A stretch of 64,000 bases of DNA, taken from the NCBI GenBank assembly GCA_021234155.1, contig JAJEKV010000549.1:1-64000 (forward strand), in the 5' to 3' direction. Position 1 is the first letter of the stretch, and each line of letters starts with the position of its first letter. Position numbers and translations under genes: made by a program. Below, one piece after another: positions 26,994-37,640 of the stretch. This DNA is from Isoetes taiwanensis. Taxonomy: Eukaryota > Streptophyta > Lycopodiopsida > Isoetales > Isoetaceae. The notes beneath the pieces are model-generated. The model did no database searches and had not been told where the DNA came from. It saw only the letters and a list, made by a program, of their open reading frames with translations.

Positions 26994-28589
26994 ATTTGAA
27001 TGAACTTTTGGCACTATTGTAATTTCTGTTATGAAAATATTGCAGCAAATTTGTTCTTGAACTTGCTCCACTCTTTATTTGATGTCAATGGGAATATAAT
27101 TCAATATAAAAACCCACGTTTCCGTTTACATTTTATGGTCATAGGAAAAAAAAACTTGCTGGTTTTAAAGTTACATGAAATGGTAGGCAAGATTAAGTGA
27201 TTAGCAAGTCCTCTTTAAAGTTACAGGAAATTTTCCCTTTGATACTAAAAAGTTTCCGAAATCCTGTCGAGAACTAATTAGCTTGTTTCTCCTTCCAGCA
27301 GGCTTTAAGGCATTGCAGATCTATTGCCAATATGTCGGCGAGATTTAAAAGGCAAGTGTCTACCATGTTTAGTGGAATACGAGATTCCACTAAGTTCTCT
27401 CGTATTCCATGCAGATTCTCTAAGATTTTGCCATATATCGTGAGATTCTATCGAGATTTTATGAGTTTCTCTTGAACCCAATGGCAAGAAATTCCCTAAG
27501 ATTCTATTAGATTCCACCAAGTTCCCTCACATTCTATGCAGATTCACTAAGATTCTCCCATATTCCCTCAAGATTTGTGAAAGAGATTAATGGCAGATAT
27601 GATGCCAAAGCACTGCGTTTGAAATTTTCTCATCAAGAGAAACATGATGGCGCAGGTTTTATTGCACTATCTTTATGTTGATCTACACAATAGATGTTTA
27701 AATAAATTGTTTCACCGTTAAAATTATGCTCCAGGTTATTTCCAGCTTTGTGGTTTACACCTTGAACGAGCCTAATTACTATGTAATCTACAACAAAAAA
27801 ACAAGAGACTTTGGAGAGACATCAGCTGGCCATATATCATCTTCAATGGACAATTGTGTGAACAATTCTATTTTATTGTTTACTATCATAAACTCCAAAG
27901 TAATCACCCGACACAAAACATGAAAAGAGTATTCGTCTTCTCCAACTTCAAATACTCACGGCTGACTGAAATGTCACAATATCCACCAGAGCAGGGCATT
28001 TAATTGTGTAAACTTGGACATATGCAATCATGTTCGGGCCGACAGGCTCCAAACGTATAATCATTCAAATATTCATAAGGGTATTCAATAATCACAACAA
28101 TTTGCCCTTCTTAATATCCTCAGAACCTGCTTTCCGAGGGGGGTCTTTAAGTGTCTTAAACATCCAGTCCATCCAAATTGTGTAGTGGCCATAATTGTGC
28201 CGGTAAGTAGTATGATGAATAGTATGGTAAGCTGCACCCATAACTGGCCAAACTTGGCCATCGATACAGTCATGTATGTTAGTCGTCCAGATCCCTTCCA
28301 TAAACAGAGCAATCTCGTGACTGAAGAGATGCATGGGTACTAGAAACAATGATATAACATGCGGAATGGCTTGTAATATACCATCAATTGGGTGGAAGGC
28401 CAGCCCTGCAGAAGAAGTAACATTTAACTGTTGGAAGATTTGATGATGATATATCAAATGATGTTATAAATGTGCCCTCCTTAATGACAAATTCACTAAA
28501 CAACATTTTCTGTAGTAATACGAAATCTCAGTCAAAATGCAAGCCTTAAGCCTTTTCCTTTAAAGACTTGCATATGTCCAAAATTGCAG
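26654..28589. repeat. Single-copy counterpart of the block captured in the 44-62 kb array
   Basis: This segment covers the hAT 3' end, the spacer and sterol-desaturase exon 3 with part of intron 2. It is colinear with 44,022-46,327, 48,306-50,610 and 60,205-62,270. It lacks both small insertions found there. It also differs by small indels: about 28 bp extra near 27,300, and bases absent near 27,580 that the array copies retain. It is therefore a sister of the captured copy rather than its exact parent. Both ends of similarity are abrupt. Confidence 0.85.
27000..28091. other. Spacer between hAT relic and sterol desaturase, with AGATTCT-rich repeats
   Basis: Within 27,370-27,560 a block with AGATTCCAC(T/C)AAGTTC and GCAGATTC(T/A)CTAAGATT is duplicated at a spacing of roughly 130 bp, and shorter AGATTCTAT units recur between. 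No coding frame is supported. The region 28,000-28,091 should hold the 3' UTR of the sterol desaturase gene on the minus strand. Confidence 0.5.
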
Positions 28590-29681
28590 GATAAAAATTG
28601 CATCACACACATTTTACATAGAAAATTTATGACCTCTACGATCTATCAAATGCTGAATTAAAGCTGCCCTCTGCTGCAAACTGCCTCTGTAAGGAACTTT
28701 AGCCATGACCACATACATAACTTTGTAGGCTACATACAGGAGATAAATTACAGCAGCAAAGAATAAAACTATGTTATCCAATTAGTACATAACTTTCAAA
28801 TCAATACCTGCAAAAGGTGATAGAGTGTTCTGCTTATTGTATATATGGTGAGTTGCATGAAGATACGTGTACAGTGGCTTAATATCATGTAAACCGCGGT
28901 GCATCCAATATATCCCAAACTCCACCAGCACAAAATAAATGGTACAATAAATTGTATAATTGAGATATCCTACTTCTTTCACTTGAGAGTAGCACTTGGT
29001 CCAACCATTCTCCACCATATATTCTGATATTGTGGGCAGTAAAGTATAGAGAGGCATAGCCTTCATGCTCACCTGGATCTGCAACCATATTGGTCCAAAA
29101 CTTGGATACTCTCCTGTTGCAATAACAATGGCTAGAGTTAAGATCCAAAATTAATCTATTCTTTTGACCAGATATTTGACGGCAGAAAATCACATTAAGT
29201 AGTATAAACATATGCATAGGACGTTCAGATTCAGACTAAGCCATATACCCGTCATCAGTAAGGAATAGCAAATGACATCAACAGTTAAAGACATTGTTTT
29301 GATAACATCAACTATTCAACTCTTACCAGTAGGGAAATAGACCTGACTCTTCCATCGATATATGTAAAGGCACCAGAGTCCACCAGACACCAGATAAAGA
29401 AAAACACCAGCAATATAATTTCTCAACCATGTTTGGAAGAAATGGGGGATAGCCGATCTAAGGGACTGAGAGAGAACAGGGCCCAAAACGATATCATTGT
29501 ACCAACTGGTTTCTTCCACAAAGAGGCGAAGGTACTCCGAGTTTTTCCTTGAATAGGTGCCAATTGCATCGGAAGAAGAAACATTTTGGGCAGAGGCATG
29601 GTTGGCAAGGATGGATATGGCAACCAAGAGGGCGGAGACGAAATAGGGTAAAGGAGCAGTTTTGCTCGCCGGAATCGCCAT
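28092..29681 (-). CDS. STE1: Delta-7 sterol C5(6)-desaturase, three exons, apparently intact
   Basis: An ER-membrane di-iron enzyme of sterol and brassinosteroid synthesis that introduces the C5 double bond into delta-7 sterols (STE1/DWF7 family of the fatty-acid hydroxylase superfamily). Exon 1 is 29,681-29,327, exon 2 is 29,113-28,808 and exon 3 is 28,405-28,092. Both introns are GT-AG, and the phases join to an uninterrupted frame of 324 residues. Exon 1 has the family start [13 protein letters not shown] and [20 protein letters not shown]. Exon 2 has [15 protein letters not shown] (HxxxH) and [18 protein letters not shown] (HxxHH). Exon 3 has [21 protein letters not shown]-like TTNIHDC and [19 protein letters not shown] (third HxxHH box). 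All three histidine boxes are present. Unusual: about 45 residues precede the normal family start, including a hydrophobic, signal-peptide-like stretch ([15 protein letters not shown]). Exon 3 is repeated, damaged, at 45.8, 50.1 and 61.8 kb. Confidence 0.93.
28614..28782 (-). other. Open frame with a membrane helix inside intron 2 of the sterol desaturase
   Basis: Reading exon 2 through its donor gives IDLKVMY and a stop. The same frame then stays open for about 55 codons with a hydrophobic stretch ([20 protein letters not shown]), followed by [28 protein letters not shown] and a stop. The amphipathic second half looks protein-like. It has no good start codon of its own and is not part of known C5-desaturases as I remember them. 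It could be a remnant exon, an exon of a nested gene, or chance. Confidence 0.3.
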
Positions 29682-30157
29682 AACCGGGGAGCTCTAGATC
29701 GGGACAGGCCATGTTAAGACCGTCCCTAATGGGAGCATCGAGCTGGATTTTTTTGGCCCTTTTTGCATAAATTTATTTATTCTACTAGTTTTTAAATAGT
29801 ATATATTCCCGACCTTTTTTGCGGTTGTGGTTTTGGCGGCTGTCATGCGGACCAGTCACGATTCTGCCAGCTCCTTACACGAAGGGTTTGAAATTTTGTC
29901 ATAGCCTAATATTCTTCTTTTTGGGTTGCCCAAAGGGCCAACCTTGGATTGATGGGCCAAGGGTGGGCTTTCCATTTGGATGGCCAAGATCGGTTTGAGG
30001 TTTTTTTGGGCGATGGAGATTTTGTGGAACTGCGTTAGTCATCGTTATTGGGGTGCCCCTGGCTGTCGTCCGTTAGCATGAGGCATAGTAACGACCTAAT
30101 CTGGCCGTTGATTATGACTTCTCGACTAGAGCAAAGTCCGGCCATGATTCGGCCTCA
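29682..30157. other. Upstream region of the sterol desaturase
   Basis: This should contain the promoter and 5' UTR of the minus-strand sterol desaturase gene. No TATA box or other element is clear enough to call. Confidence 0.3.
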
Positions 30158-30498
30158 GGGTGCCTCCCCATTAGAGCAGGAACTCAGTTTCCACGTCAAC
30201 ATAACCGAGTTCCCTTCGAAGAATTGGTATGCGACCATTCCCATCGAAACCAATTTCTATTCCTTTTGTTTTATTTGGAGGAGTGCATCTGTGGGTGATC
30301 CCACTGGCTGCATCCCCACTACAAGACAAACAGAGTTCCGAACTGGGGTCTTCGTTCCTTCCGAAAAAAGGGAGGCTGCCCTTGCCATGTCAGCAAAAAT
30401 AGGTATTTGGGTTAGTAACGGGAATGGCATTTTTGGAACTGGGTTTGACACATGGCAAAGGGAAGGTCGGTTTTTAGGCTAATGGGGAGGCACCCTCA
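30155..30498. mobile_element. MITE with 17-bp perfect inverted repeats and TCA duplication
   Basis: The left end GGGTGCCTCCCCATTAG (30,158) and the right end CTAATGGGGAGGCACCC (to 30,495) are perfect inverted repeats. The flanks are TCA on both sides, a possible 3-bp target duplication. Length is 338 bp. The GGG/CCC ends and 3-bp duplication suggest a Tourist/PIF-Harbinger-type element, although the usual target is TTA/TAA. The long plus frame across it has no known domain and is fortuitous. Confidence 0.75.
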
Positions 30499-30549
30499 GC
30501 TTCTACAGTCATAACCCAGGCGTTTACTTCTTATGTTAGGGCTCATAAA

Positions 30550-30965
30550 ATGGGCGAGCTTCCGCTTCCATGGCTGCAGAAGAGCATGGGCCGATCCTCC
30601 CTTCTCTGTCGCGTCGGCAATGGCTTCTTCAGTCCTAGCAGATCGGCTAACCTTGGTGCCCTAGATCCCGAGCTTTCTGAGCGCTTCGAATCCTTGGCTA
30701 TGACCAACGATTGCTACCTAAACTTCTCTTGGTTTCAAGAAGCTATGTCCGTGGTAACTTTTGCTCATAGTTACATCCAGAAATTAATGTCCCAGATGCA
30801 CCTTCCTCTCACACATAGAGATTTTAAGTGGCTTGATCAGTATTGAATGATGATGTCAGATTACTTGATGTTCGTAAAAGCCTAGAACAAGGTATCTCAG
30901 AATTGCAGCATTATCAGATGTTGGTCCATCTCACTCTGAGAAGCTTTCAGAAAAAGGCAGAAATA
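30550..30965 (+). pseudogene. BYPASS1-like (BPS1-related) protein fragment
   Basis: BPS1-related proteins are plant-specific and affect root-to-shoot signalling. The frame at 30,550-30,846 contains LDPELSERFESLAM, then FSWFQEAMSVVTFAHSYIQK and HRDFKWLDQY, as I remember the helical N-terminal part of this family. After a one-base loss in a T run near 30,843 the match continues: LNDDVRLLDVRKSLEQGISE, LQHYQMLVHLTLRSF. Beyond about 30,965 the similarity stops, so the C-terminal two thirds is missing. The family's coding region often has few introns, so truncation is the likeliest reading. The single frame break is in a homopolymer and could be a sequencing error. Confidence 0.5.
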
Positions 30966-31394
30966 TCACTCCTGCATTGTGCTTTCATGCCAAGAAGGCA
31001 TAGCTAAGAATAGATGCAAATTTGGCCTAATGCCGATCCGGAAGCTGGCGTTGCATAAGAAATCAACCACATACAAGATCCTTGGCTCGCTCCAAGTCCT
31101 CAAAATGCGTCCATGCAGCCGGAATGGGCTGAGATGCTGGAATCTTGACGATCCACTTCGGAACGCGAGCTTCACTCTTGCTAGAAGGCCAGAATGAGTC
31201 GGGCGCTTGAGCAATGCATGCTCCTGAGGCCGAAATCCGAAAAGGGGGCACTTTTAGGGTTCCTGCCTCTCTTTATGCCCACGTTTTAGAGTTTGAGTCT
31301 AATGGGCCATATGGCTCATATGGGGTATTGCCATGTGGCAATATAGAATATATTCACATGTTACAACATGTGCAATATAATGGGTTCTAATGGT

Positions 31395-31397
31395 TGT

Positions 31398-31429
<32 letters not shown>

Positions 31430-31640
31430 TTTAGCACACCAGCCCTACCGGGCCTACAGCCTTTCCTCAAATTCTAGCCTATCCACGTGTAATTTCCATC
31501 TCATCAAAATCTGATGTGCCTTATCTTAGACCGTTAGATCTTTACTTTCATAAATCTAAGGCCCATCTCATCAAAATCTGATGTGCCTTATCTTAGACCG
31601 TTAGATCTTTACTTTCATAAATCTAAGGCCAGGGAAATTA
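31395..31640. repeat. Dispersed repeat copy 1, with a 68-bp tandem duplication
   Basis: A T/A-rich lead (TTTTTATTTTTATTTTTA) runs into GCACACCAGCCCTACC, GGCCTACAGCCTTTCC, CAAATTCTAGCC and TATCCACGTG. It is clearly related to copies at 35.5 and 39.7 kb. The following block starting TCATCAAAATCTGATGTG is duplicated in tandem (31,501 and 31,569, period 68 bp). Confidence 0.7.
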
Positions 31641-32192
31641 GAAAAGACCCCAGAAAATAGCAACGGAGATGGGAGGAGGCGCTTCCATTGTCGTAGAACA
31701 TCGTTTCCATTGTTGTAGTTTTGCTGTCCTGGTTGCGTTCTTCCTACTTTTCCTCCCTTGTTCAAGCCGTGTTTAAGTTTTGTTGCTTTTTTTTCTCCCG
31801 CCGTGCTACGGCTAATCTCGTCGTAGCCCTATTTCTTATGGCCAGTGCAAATTATATGTAATGGTGCTCTAGGAACCGAACCTAGACAGATTCATTGGGC
31901 ATGGCAAGGATTGGGCTTATCTGAAAGGATGTAGTTTTTGAACAGACGCTTCTTTGTGCCTTTAGCTTTCAGAAAATCCCCAAAAAATGCTCAGCAGCTT
32001 ACAGGTTAAGCCAAGCCACATTGACAAACTCTGTCAGTTTTGCGCTTTGCTTTGATCCAAACATGCTATTGAAATGCTTGTTAATTCTTCAGAGCTCTAA
32101 TCTACAAGTTGGAGCTCTCAGTATTTCAAAATGAGCAAAAAATCCCTCTCTTTATTGCTCCTGAAATAATCACTAATCCTATAATTCGTGCA

Positions 32193-32462
32193 ATGGCATC
32201 TAGAGCAAGATCTAGCTCTCCATTTGCATTTTCCTACAATGGTAAATCGCCGGACTTCAATAGAGAAGCCTCTTATTCATATGGCCATTCTTTGTCTGGG
32301 TCCAAAAGTTCACGAAGATCGGTAACACCAGGCAGAACTCGCAGTTTATCTCTTGGAACAAATATGAAAGCCCATATTGGGTATCCTTCTCCACCTCAGT
32401 CATATGCATCGTCAAATTCTTTATCCACTGGGGGCTTCATGTTGGATTACCCAAACTTGTAA
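32193..32462 (+). pseudogene. First-exon fragment resembling kinesin-7 (KIN-7) N-terminus
   Basis: The ATG at 32,193 starts MASRARSSSPF, followed by Ser/Pro-rich sequence with RRSVTPGRTRSLSLG. As I recall it, this is the low-complexity head that precedes the motor domain in plant KIN-7 kinesins, some of them predicted to be mitochondrial. The frame closes at 32,460, and a GT lies at the end of the coding part (PNL/GTAAAC) as a possible donor. I find no motor-domain exon downstream (no GQTGSGKT-type P-loop). It is at best an orphan first exon. Ser-rich heads are easy to confuse, so the family call is weak. Confidence 0.35.
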
Positions 32463-32842
32463 ACCGAACTCTGTAAATCCTTTTCTTTATGTCAGTTGCT
32501 GCCCTTGCCATTTGCCCTACTCGTGGACGTTTATATATCAGAGGTAAGAATTTTTCTTTAACATCACAGAGGCCTATCATGCTCGTTTGGACCAGAATGC
32601 ACGGATTTGCTTTTGTCCTGATATCAGAATGCACGTTTTGATACCAAGGCTTGTGTTTCTTATCTTCTCCTTTGTTTATGTTAATCAGTGAACGGTTGCA
32701 GGCAGCCTTGCAAGGAAGTAGTGTCATGATCTCCAGGTATGATGACTTTGCAATGACTTGAAGATTTTTAGTTGTAGTTTTATGGCCTGAGATTGCTTCT
32801 ACCGAAATATTCCCAAGAACATGTAAGGATGTGAATAAACTA

Positions 32843-34580
32843 TGTAAAGAGGGACTCCTTCATGATGCAGTCGAGGCAGCAGAAAATGAACAGGATATTT
32901 TTAGAGATAATGTATATCGCCTTCTGGAAGTATGTGAAAAAAGGAAAAAATTTGCAATGCGGCAGGCGAATCCAGCATGTCATGGCACATATTAAATTTC
33001 ATTTCTTTTCAACATCATATCTAATGTGGAAATACATTGAAGTTCTTGATGTGAGAATTCCCGTTGTGTTGTGATTACCCAGATTCAGGTTTGAATTTAG
33101 TCTATTCGCACATTGGCATGGCATGAAAGGGATGGTTTAAACAGGCTTTGATGCTAGAAGAACAGGCAGGAAGTTAACCTGTGTTTATCAGTTCGTATTT
33201 TGTTTCAGCTTGTGCCTCATGCATGTGGCTATTGTATTTTCATCAGTTTGTCAAGCTTCAAGATGCAGCCGAGCGGTTCAGAAAAGATGCATCTGAGGCT
33301 ATTCATAAACAGGAGAAAATTGAAGAGAAGCTCCGTGAAGCAATTCAAGAACAAGGCTAGAAGATTAAACATGACATTCTCATTGTTTTAGATGCTTAGA
33401 CATAGATATATTATTTCTACCATGCACATAATGATGACATTGGATTTAGGGGTGTCAGACATATAATTACAGGTCACATATAATTACAGGTCTGTTCAAG
33501 CGTGGTGCAACCTTGTAGAAGTGCAAGCAACAGAGCTTGCTTATGAACTTCAAAAGGAGCGATCCAAGAAATCTGCATCATCGGACAACAGAACCCTTTG
33601 CGGGTTGATCTTAGTCCCCATTTTCTCATAAACTGATTATGTTTGAACTGATGCTGACTGAAGTTGTTACAGGAAAATGTTTTGTTCCAGTTGCAGATGG
33701 CCAATGAACAATGTGACCAGGTCAAAGTGCGAGTTTCGTTGTCTCTTTGTTGTTTTATTGTCCAAGTCTTTAGATGAAATGGTAAGTACCTTCATTGTCT
33801 GGTGATGCCTTCAGTTCGAGAAGCTACATGGAAATGTCTCAATCGTCTTAAATAGATAGCATAATGATGCTTAATTTAAACAAATGGAGATGTATAATAT
33901 GTAGTATTTGTGTTGAGTTAGTATTTCATCTGATCTATTCTCACCAGCAATATAATGTGCCACCTTCTTACAGCTAGGCAAGTTGATAGAATACCATCCG
34001 TTATACTGTATGAAGTGCTTGACTGAGATCTACTCCATAGCTTTGCTGCTACACAATGATTATGGCTTTTAAACATCCAGGTCCAGCCTCTAATGGTGAT
34101 AGTTTATTATTTTCTTAAAGATGGATATACATGAAGAACTACATCTGAATCCTGCCATTGCTTTCTTTATCCAGTTTAAATTTTAGGTAGAAAATTTCCC
34201 ACTACTTACCCCAATCTGTCTATTTTATCATGTTTCTTGTCATATTTTTTGTCAAGCTTCTCATATTCAACCAATCTGTTATATCCTTTGAACATTAATT
34301 CTATTGAATTAATAGGCTCTATCACATGAAAGTCATGGCAAAATAGCAGTCATGTAGCAATCATGCCTTTCGTGAGGATTCAGCAGATAAACACTCTGAG
34401 AACACACAGGATTAGTTATCAATAGCCTGAATTAGCATCCTATTTTCTCTTTAAATATGAATACAATATACATTGGCACAAAATTGCTTGTCCATGCTCC
34501 TTTTACAGGTGATGAGGGTGGAAAGGATAAATCAGATGAAAACTATCAGATCATGTCGAAGATTTGAAGCCTATTTGACT
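32843..34580 (+). pseudogene. Scattered coiled-coil exons of an unrecognised protein
   Basis: Several short frames look like consecutive exons with AG/GT edges. At 32,843-32,931 is LCKEGLLHDAVEAAENEQDI then FRDNVYRLLE, before GTATGT. At about 33,256-33,355 is LQDAAERFRKDASEAIHKQE then KIEEKLREAIQEQ. At about 33,490-33,600 is AWCNLVEVQATELAYELQKE. At about 33,690-33,720 is LQMANEQCDQ. At about 34,508 is DEGGKDKSDENYQIMSK. The charge pattern fits a long coiled coil. They may belong with the KIN-7-like head or with another gene. I cannot name the family and see no complete frame. Confidence 0.35.
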
Positions 34581-34904
34581 GGTCAGTCTGCCTTGTTCAC
34601 AAGCTGCTAGCCTCTGCAACCCGTCAATCATCATAAAAAATATGAGAAGTTACACATTCAAAGGTCTAGCAATGAATGTTATACGATATATTTATCTATG
34701 GGTACTGTCATATAAGATACTATGTAAACTTTTGACCATAAACTTTTTTTTTCTCTCTATTGCGGAGATTCAATCCAGTAAAATAACTTTTCCATAATTT
34801 AGAAACTCTTAACTCTTAACACAAATTGATATAACCTAAAGTAAGTTTATCAAAATGCGGCATGGATGAAATGTCTTTTCGTGGGTATTGGCAAAGCAAT
34901 ATCG

Positions 34905-35100
34905 CCCCATGCATATACCCACACATTTTAGTTATCACCCCACTATACCCACACATTTTAGTTATTGCCCCACCACATATATCCACACATTTTAGTGAGC
35001 CCCATGCATATATCCTCACATTTTAGTTATCGCCCCACTGCATATATCCACACAAATTATTTAGCATTCTACTGCAAATATCCACACACTTTAGTTAGCA
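34905..35100. repeat. Minisatellite of about 34-bp units, roughly six copies
   Basis: Units of the form CATATATCCACACATTTTAG followed by TTATCGCCCCACTG are repeated with differences from 34,905 to 35,100. Short minus-strand frames here are by-products of the repeat. Confidence 0.7.
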
Positions 35101-35477
35101 TTTTAGCATTGAAATAATGTTGCAGCGCGTGTTAAATCATTAAAGAATCTACAACTATACAAGATATGTATATGAAAATTTGGTAGAGAATGGCCTAAAA
35201 ACGTTTAATGGATCCTCGTATCAACAACTATGAGTTCGAACAAGGATGAAAAACATAGCTATAGTAATCACACTTGGATATATCAACGTATCATTTTCTT
35301 GTGTGATATAAAGCTCAAACCTAAAAGTGAGTTGAAGGTCACTTACAAATAGAATAATCCAAATCTATAGATCACACTCAAAATCTTGCTATAACATTTT
35401 ACCTTGCTAAAGCCTTCTACAGCCTAAATCAACTACTAAGACTTAACCAATTTGACCTTGCTAAAGCCTTCTGGTGT
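35101..35477. other. Spacer without recognised gene
   Basis: AT-rich, no motif. Confidence 0.4.
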
Positions 35478-35645
35478 GCCTTTTTCTAGTTATTTTTAGC
35501 ACGCCAGCCTAACCTAGCTTGCAGCCCTCCTTGCAATTCTAGGCTACCCACGTAGCAGTTCCAAATCAGTCAAACCTTAGGTGGCATGGCATTAAACCGC
35601 TGGATCTGTATATTCTTAAATCGACGGCAGTGAAAATTAGAAATG
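35478..35645. repeat. Dispersed repeat copy 2
   Basis: TTTTTAGCACGCCAGCCTAA then CCTAGCTTGCAGCCC, TTGCAATTCTAGGCTA and CCCACGTAG match copies 1 and 3. A small inverted pair, TGGTGTGC / GCACGCCA, brackets the T-rich part. It lies about 200 bp upstream of the carrier first exon. Confidence 0.7.
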
Positions 35646-35849
35646 GCTAAAATTTTACCCGGAGAATTGGAAGGACGTTGGAAGGCACGATGCCTACATC
35701 GATTCGATTACATTGAGAGGTTTCTTGCAACCACCTCATATTCTTCTGGCTCGGCAATCTAGAGGCACGTTGGATTTTACTGTCAAGAATCCATGTGCAT
35801 GCTTTGACGGCTACATCTGCATTAACCCACATCTGCATTAACCCGTGAA

Positions 35850-35987
35850 ATGGAAAAGGCCAAGAGTAATTTGTCAATAACGGATAACTTGCCTGTTTAT
35901 ATCAAAGAACTTATTGCCGGTGGTGTTGCTGGGGGATTTGCAAAAACAGTTGTAGCTCCTCTTGAACGCCTGAAGATCTTATTTCAG
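35850..35987 (+). pseudogene. Mitochondrial carrier (SLC25-like) first exon, orphan
   Basis: The ATG at 35,850 opens 46 codons reading [40 protein letters not shown] and LKILFQ, then GTAATG, a clear donor. This is the start of a mitochondrial carrier family protein: first transmembrane helix and the P-x-(D/E)-x-x-(K/R) signature (here P-L-E-R-L-K). It is closest in style to plant CoA/ADP carriers with [10 protein letters not shown]. The second exon (usually an extended loop and helix 2) is not found in the next several kilobases, so this is probably a shuffled or captured exon. The exon itself has no damage. Confidence 0.7.
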
Positions 35988-36489
35988 GTAATGAATGCAG
36001 CAGATCTTTGTTTATGTGGTTAATGATTGTTCAGATAGTTGATGGCTAAACTAGCAGTATGCCCATCTCTATCTATGTTTTCTTTCTTTCTCGGAGTCAG
36101 ATAAGGCTCCTTCCTTTTCCATTACTCTGAGCATTTTTTTGTGCTGATGGAGCCGCTCCCTCTTTCTCAAATTTAGATTGAACCACAGACCATGGCTTGA
36201 AGTATTTTAATGGGCCTGATGAAACCGGATTCGTAGCTCTTTTCTTGGCTCTAGCCGACAAACCTGAACCTAATTTATCTAAGCCTATGTATAGACCATT
36301 TATCTGGCAGGACCTTTTTACCAACAGCCTTTTCCTCTTTTTTATTTGGGTCAGAGAATGCAAAGTTTTGCTCAAATTGTGTAAACGGCCTATAAGGTAC
36401 TATGGAGAACTATATGGAAAGTCATGCCAGCAAATCATTCTTCAAGTGGTTGAATGTTGCACATGCTTTTTGTGAAGAGCAGCAGAGCT

Positions 36490-36859
36490 TTTATCTGTTG
36501 CTGTAGATAAACACGTTGCAGGTAAAGGAAAACATGTTATGACTGAAGAAAAACATGTTGCAGCTGAAGAGCAATATTTTGATGCTCCAGAGGATCATTT
36601 TGAGCACTACGCTGAAACATCTCTTGATCGCAGTTGCTCTGCTTGACCAGTTGCTATATTGGAAGGAAAGGCAAATGGAAAAGTAAGGAGTGATTTGACA
36701 TTTGTGGAAAGCCTTTTGAACGAGCTTAATGCGTTGCATAATTGTAGTTGTACATCGAGGGAACAGTTAGAGAATTTGAGTGCTATTCTTCAAAAAATAC
36801 AGGAGGATGTTAGCACCATGAAATCATATATGGACAAACAAGTATCCATTAGTGCATAG
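36490..36859 (+). pseudogene. Acidic/coiled-coil C-terminal fragment, unrecognised
   Basis: The frame reads VDKHVAGKGKHVMTEEKHVA and EEQYFDAPEDHFEHYAETSL. After a stop it continues as EGKANGKVRSDLTFVESLLN, ELNALHNCSCTSREQLENLS and QKIQEDVSTMKSYMDKQ, then a stop at 36,857. The pattern looks like a real protein tail with a leucine-rich coiled coil. The family is unknown to me. A further frame at 36,197-36,475 may be an upstream piece. Confidence 0.3.
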
Positions 36860-37446
36860 AACTTGGAGTCTTGTTGCCTTGGATGTTGCATTTGGTCTCC
36901 TGTTTGGGATGCGACATGTTTACTTGCAATCATGTAAATGTTTTGGCATTCGAACAGGTTGCAGTTTGCTGTTGTTTTGCATTGACATCCAACATAAGGA
37001 ATCAATATTAAGCAAGTTCTACTCATGGTGCATGTGCAAATAAGCAGAAATACGAGGTTTTGGAGCAGACCCTGGATGTATTTCTAGGCTATGCATGTGG
37101 AAATAGACGAACTCCATTGTAGCTCCCACAAACACCTTGCTATTGTTGTGATGTCCTGTATGCTCATCTGCCTATGGACCATGTGAGTAACTTATGAGGT
37201 CTGAAGTTTTTTCGCTTTTCAGTTTTGTCGCTTGTTTTATCTGACATGACAACATCAAACTTCAGACATTTATGATGTGTTTTTAGGAGGCCTTGCTAAA
37301 CAGAGGTGAAGATATTGTGATCATGCCTATTTGGAATTTCTATAGAAGTTTTTTACAAGGCACAAGAACCTACACATGTATTCTCTGTTGACAAGGTGCA
37401 TTATCACTTGGTTCGAATTTATAGCTTAGGGTCGCTTTCCATGAAT

Positions 37447-37640
37447 ATGGTTTGCCCTTATTGTTCAGATCCGCTGGAGCTTAGTGATATATCTATCAGG
37501 TTTAATTGCTGCCACTATATAGGGGGTCTGTGCATATAGAATGTAGTCTTAAAAATCTCTAGTAGATGCCCTCAGGCTTATGTTTGTCCGAACTGTAAGG
37601 CACACACACAAAGGCTGGTCCCCATGCTGCCATGGCGTTA
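37447..37640 (+). pseudogene. Cys-rich (RING-like?) fragment
   Basis: From the ATG at 37,447 the frame gives MVCPYCSDPLELSD, FNCCHY and, after stops, CPQAYVCPNC. The spacing of Cys pairs suggests a degraded zinc-binding domain, but the order is too broken for a family call. Confidence 0.2.

Noticed and set aside
30048-30482. 144-residue plus-strand frame
   Set aside because: It runs from unique sequence into a MITE with perfect inverted repeats and shows no domain.
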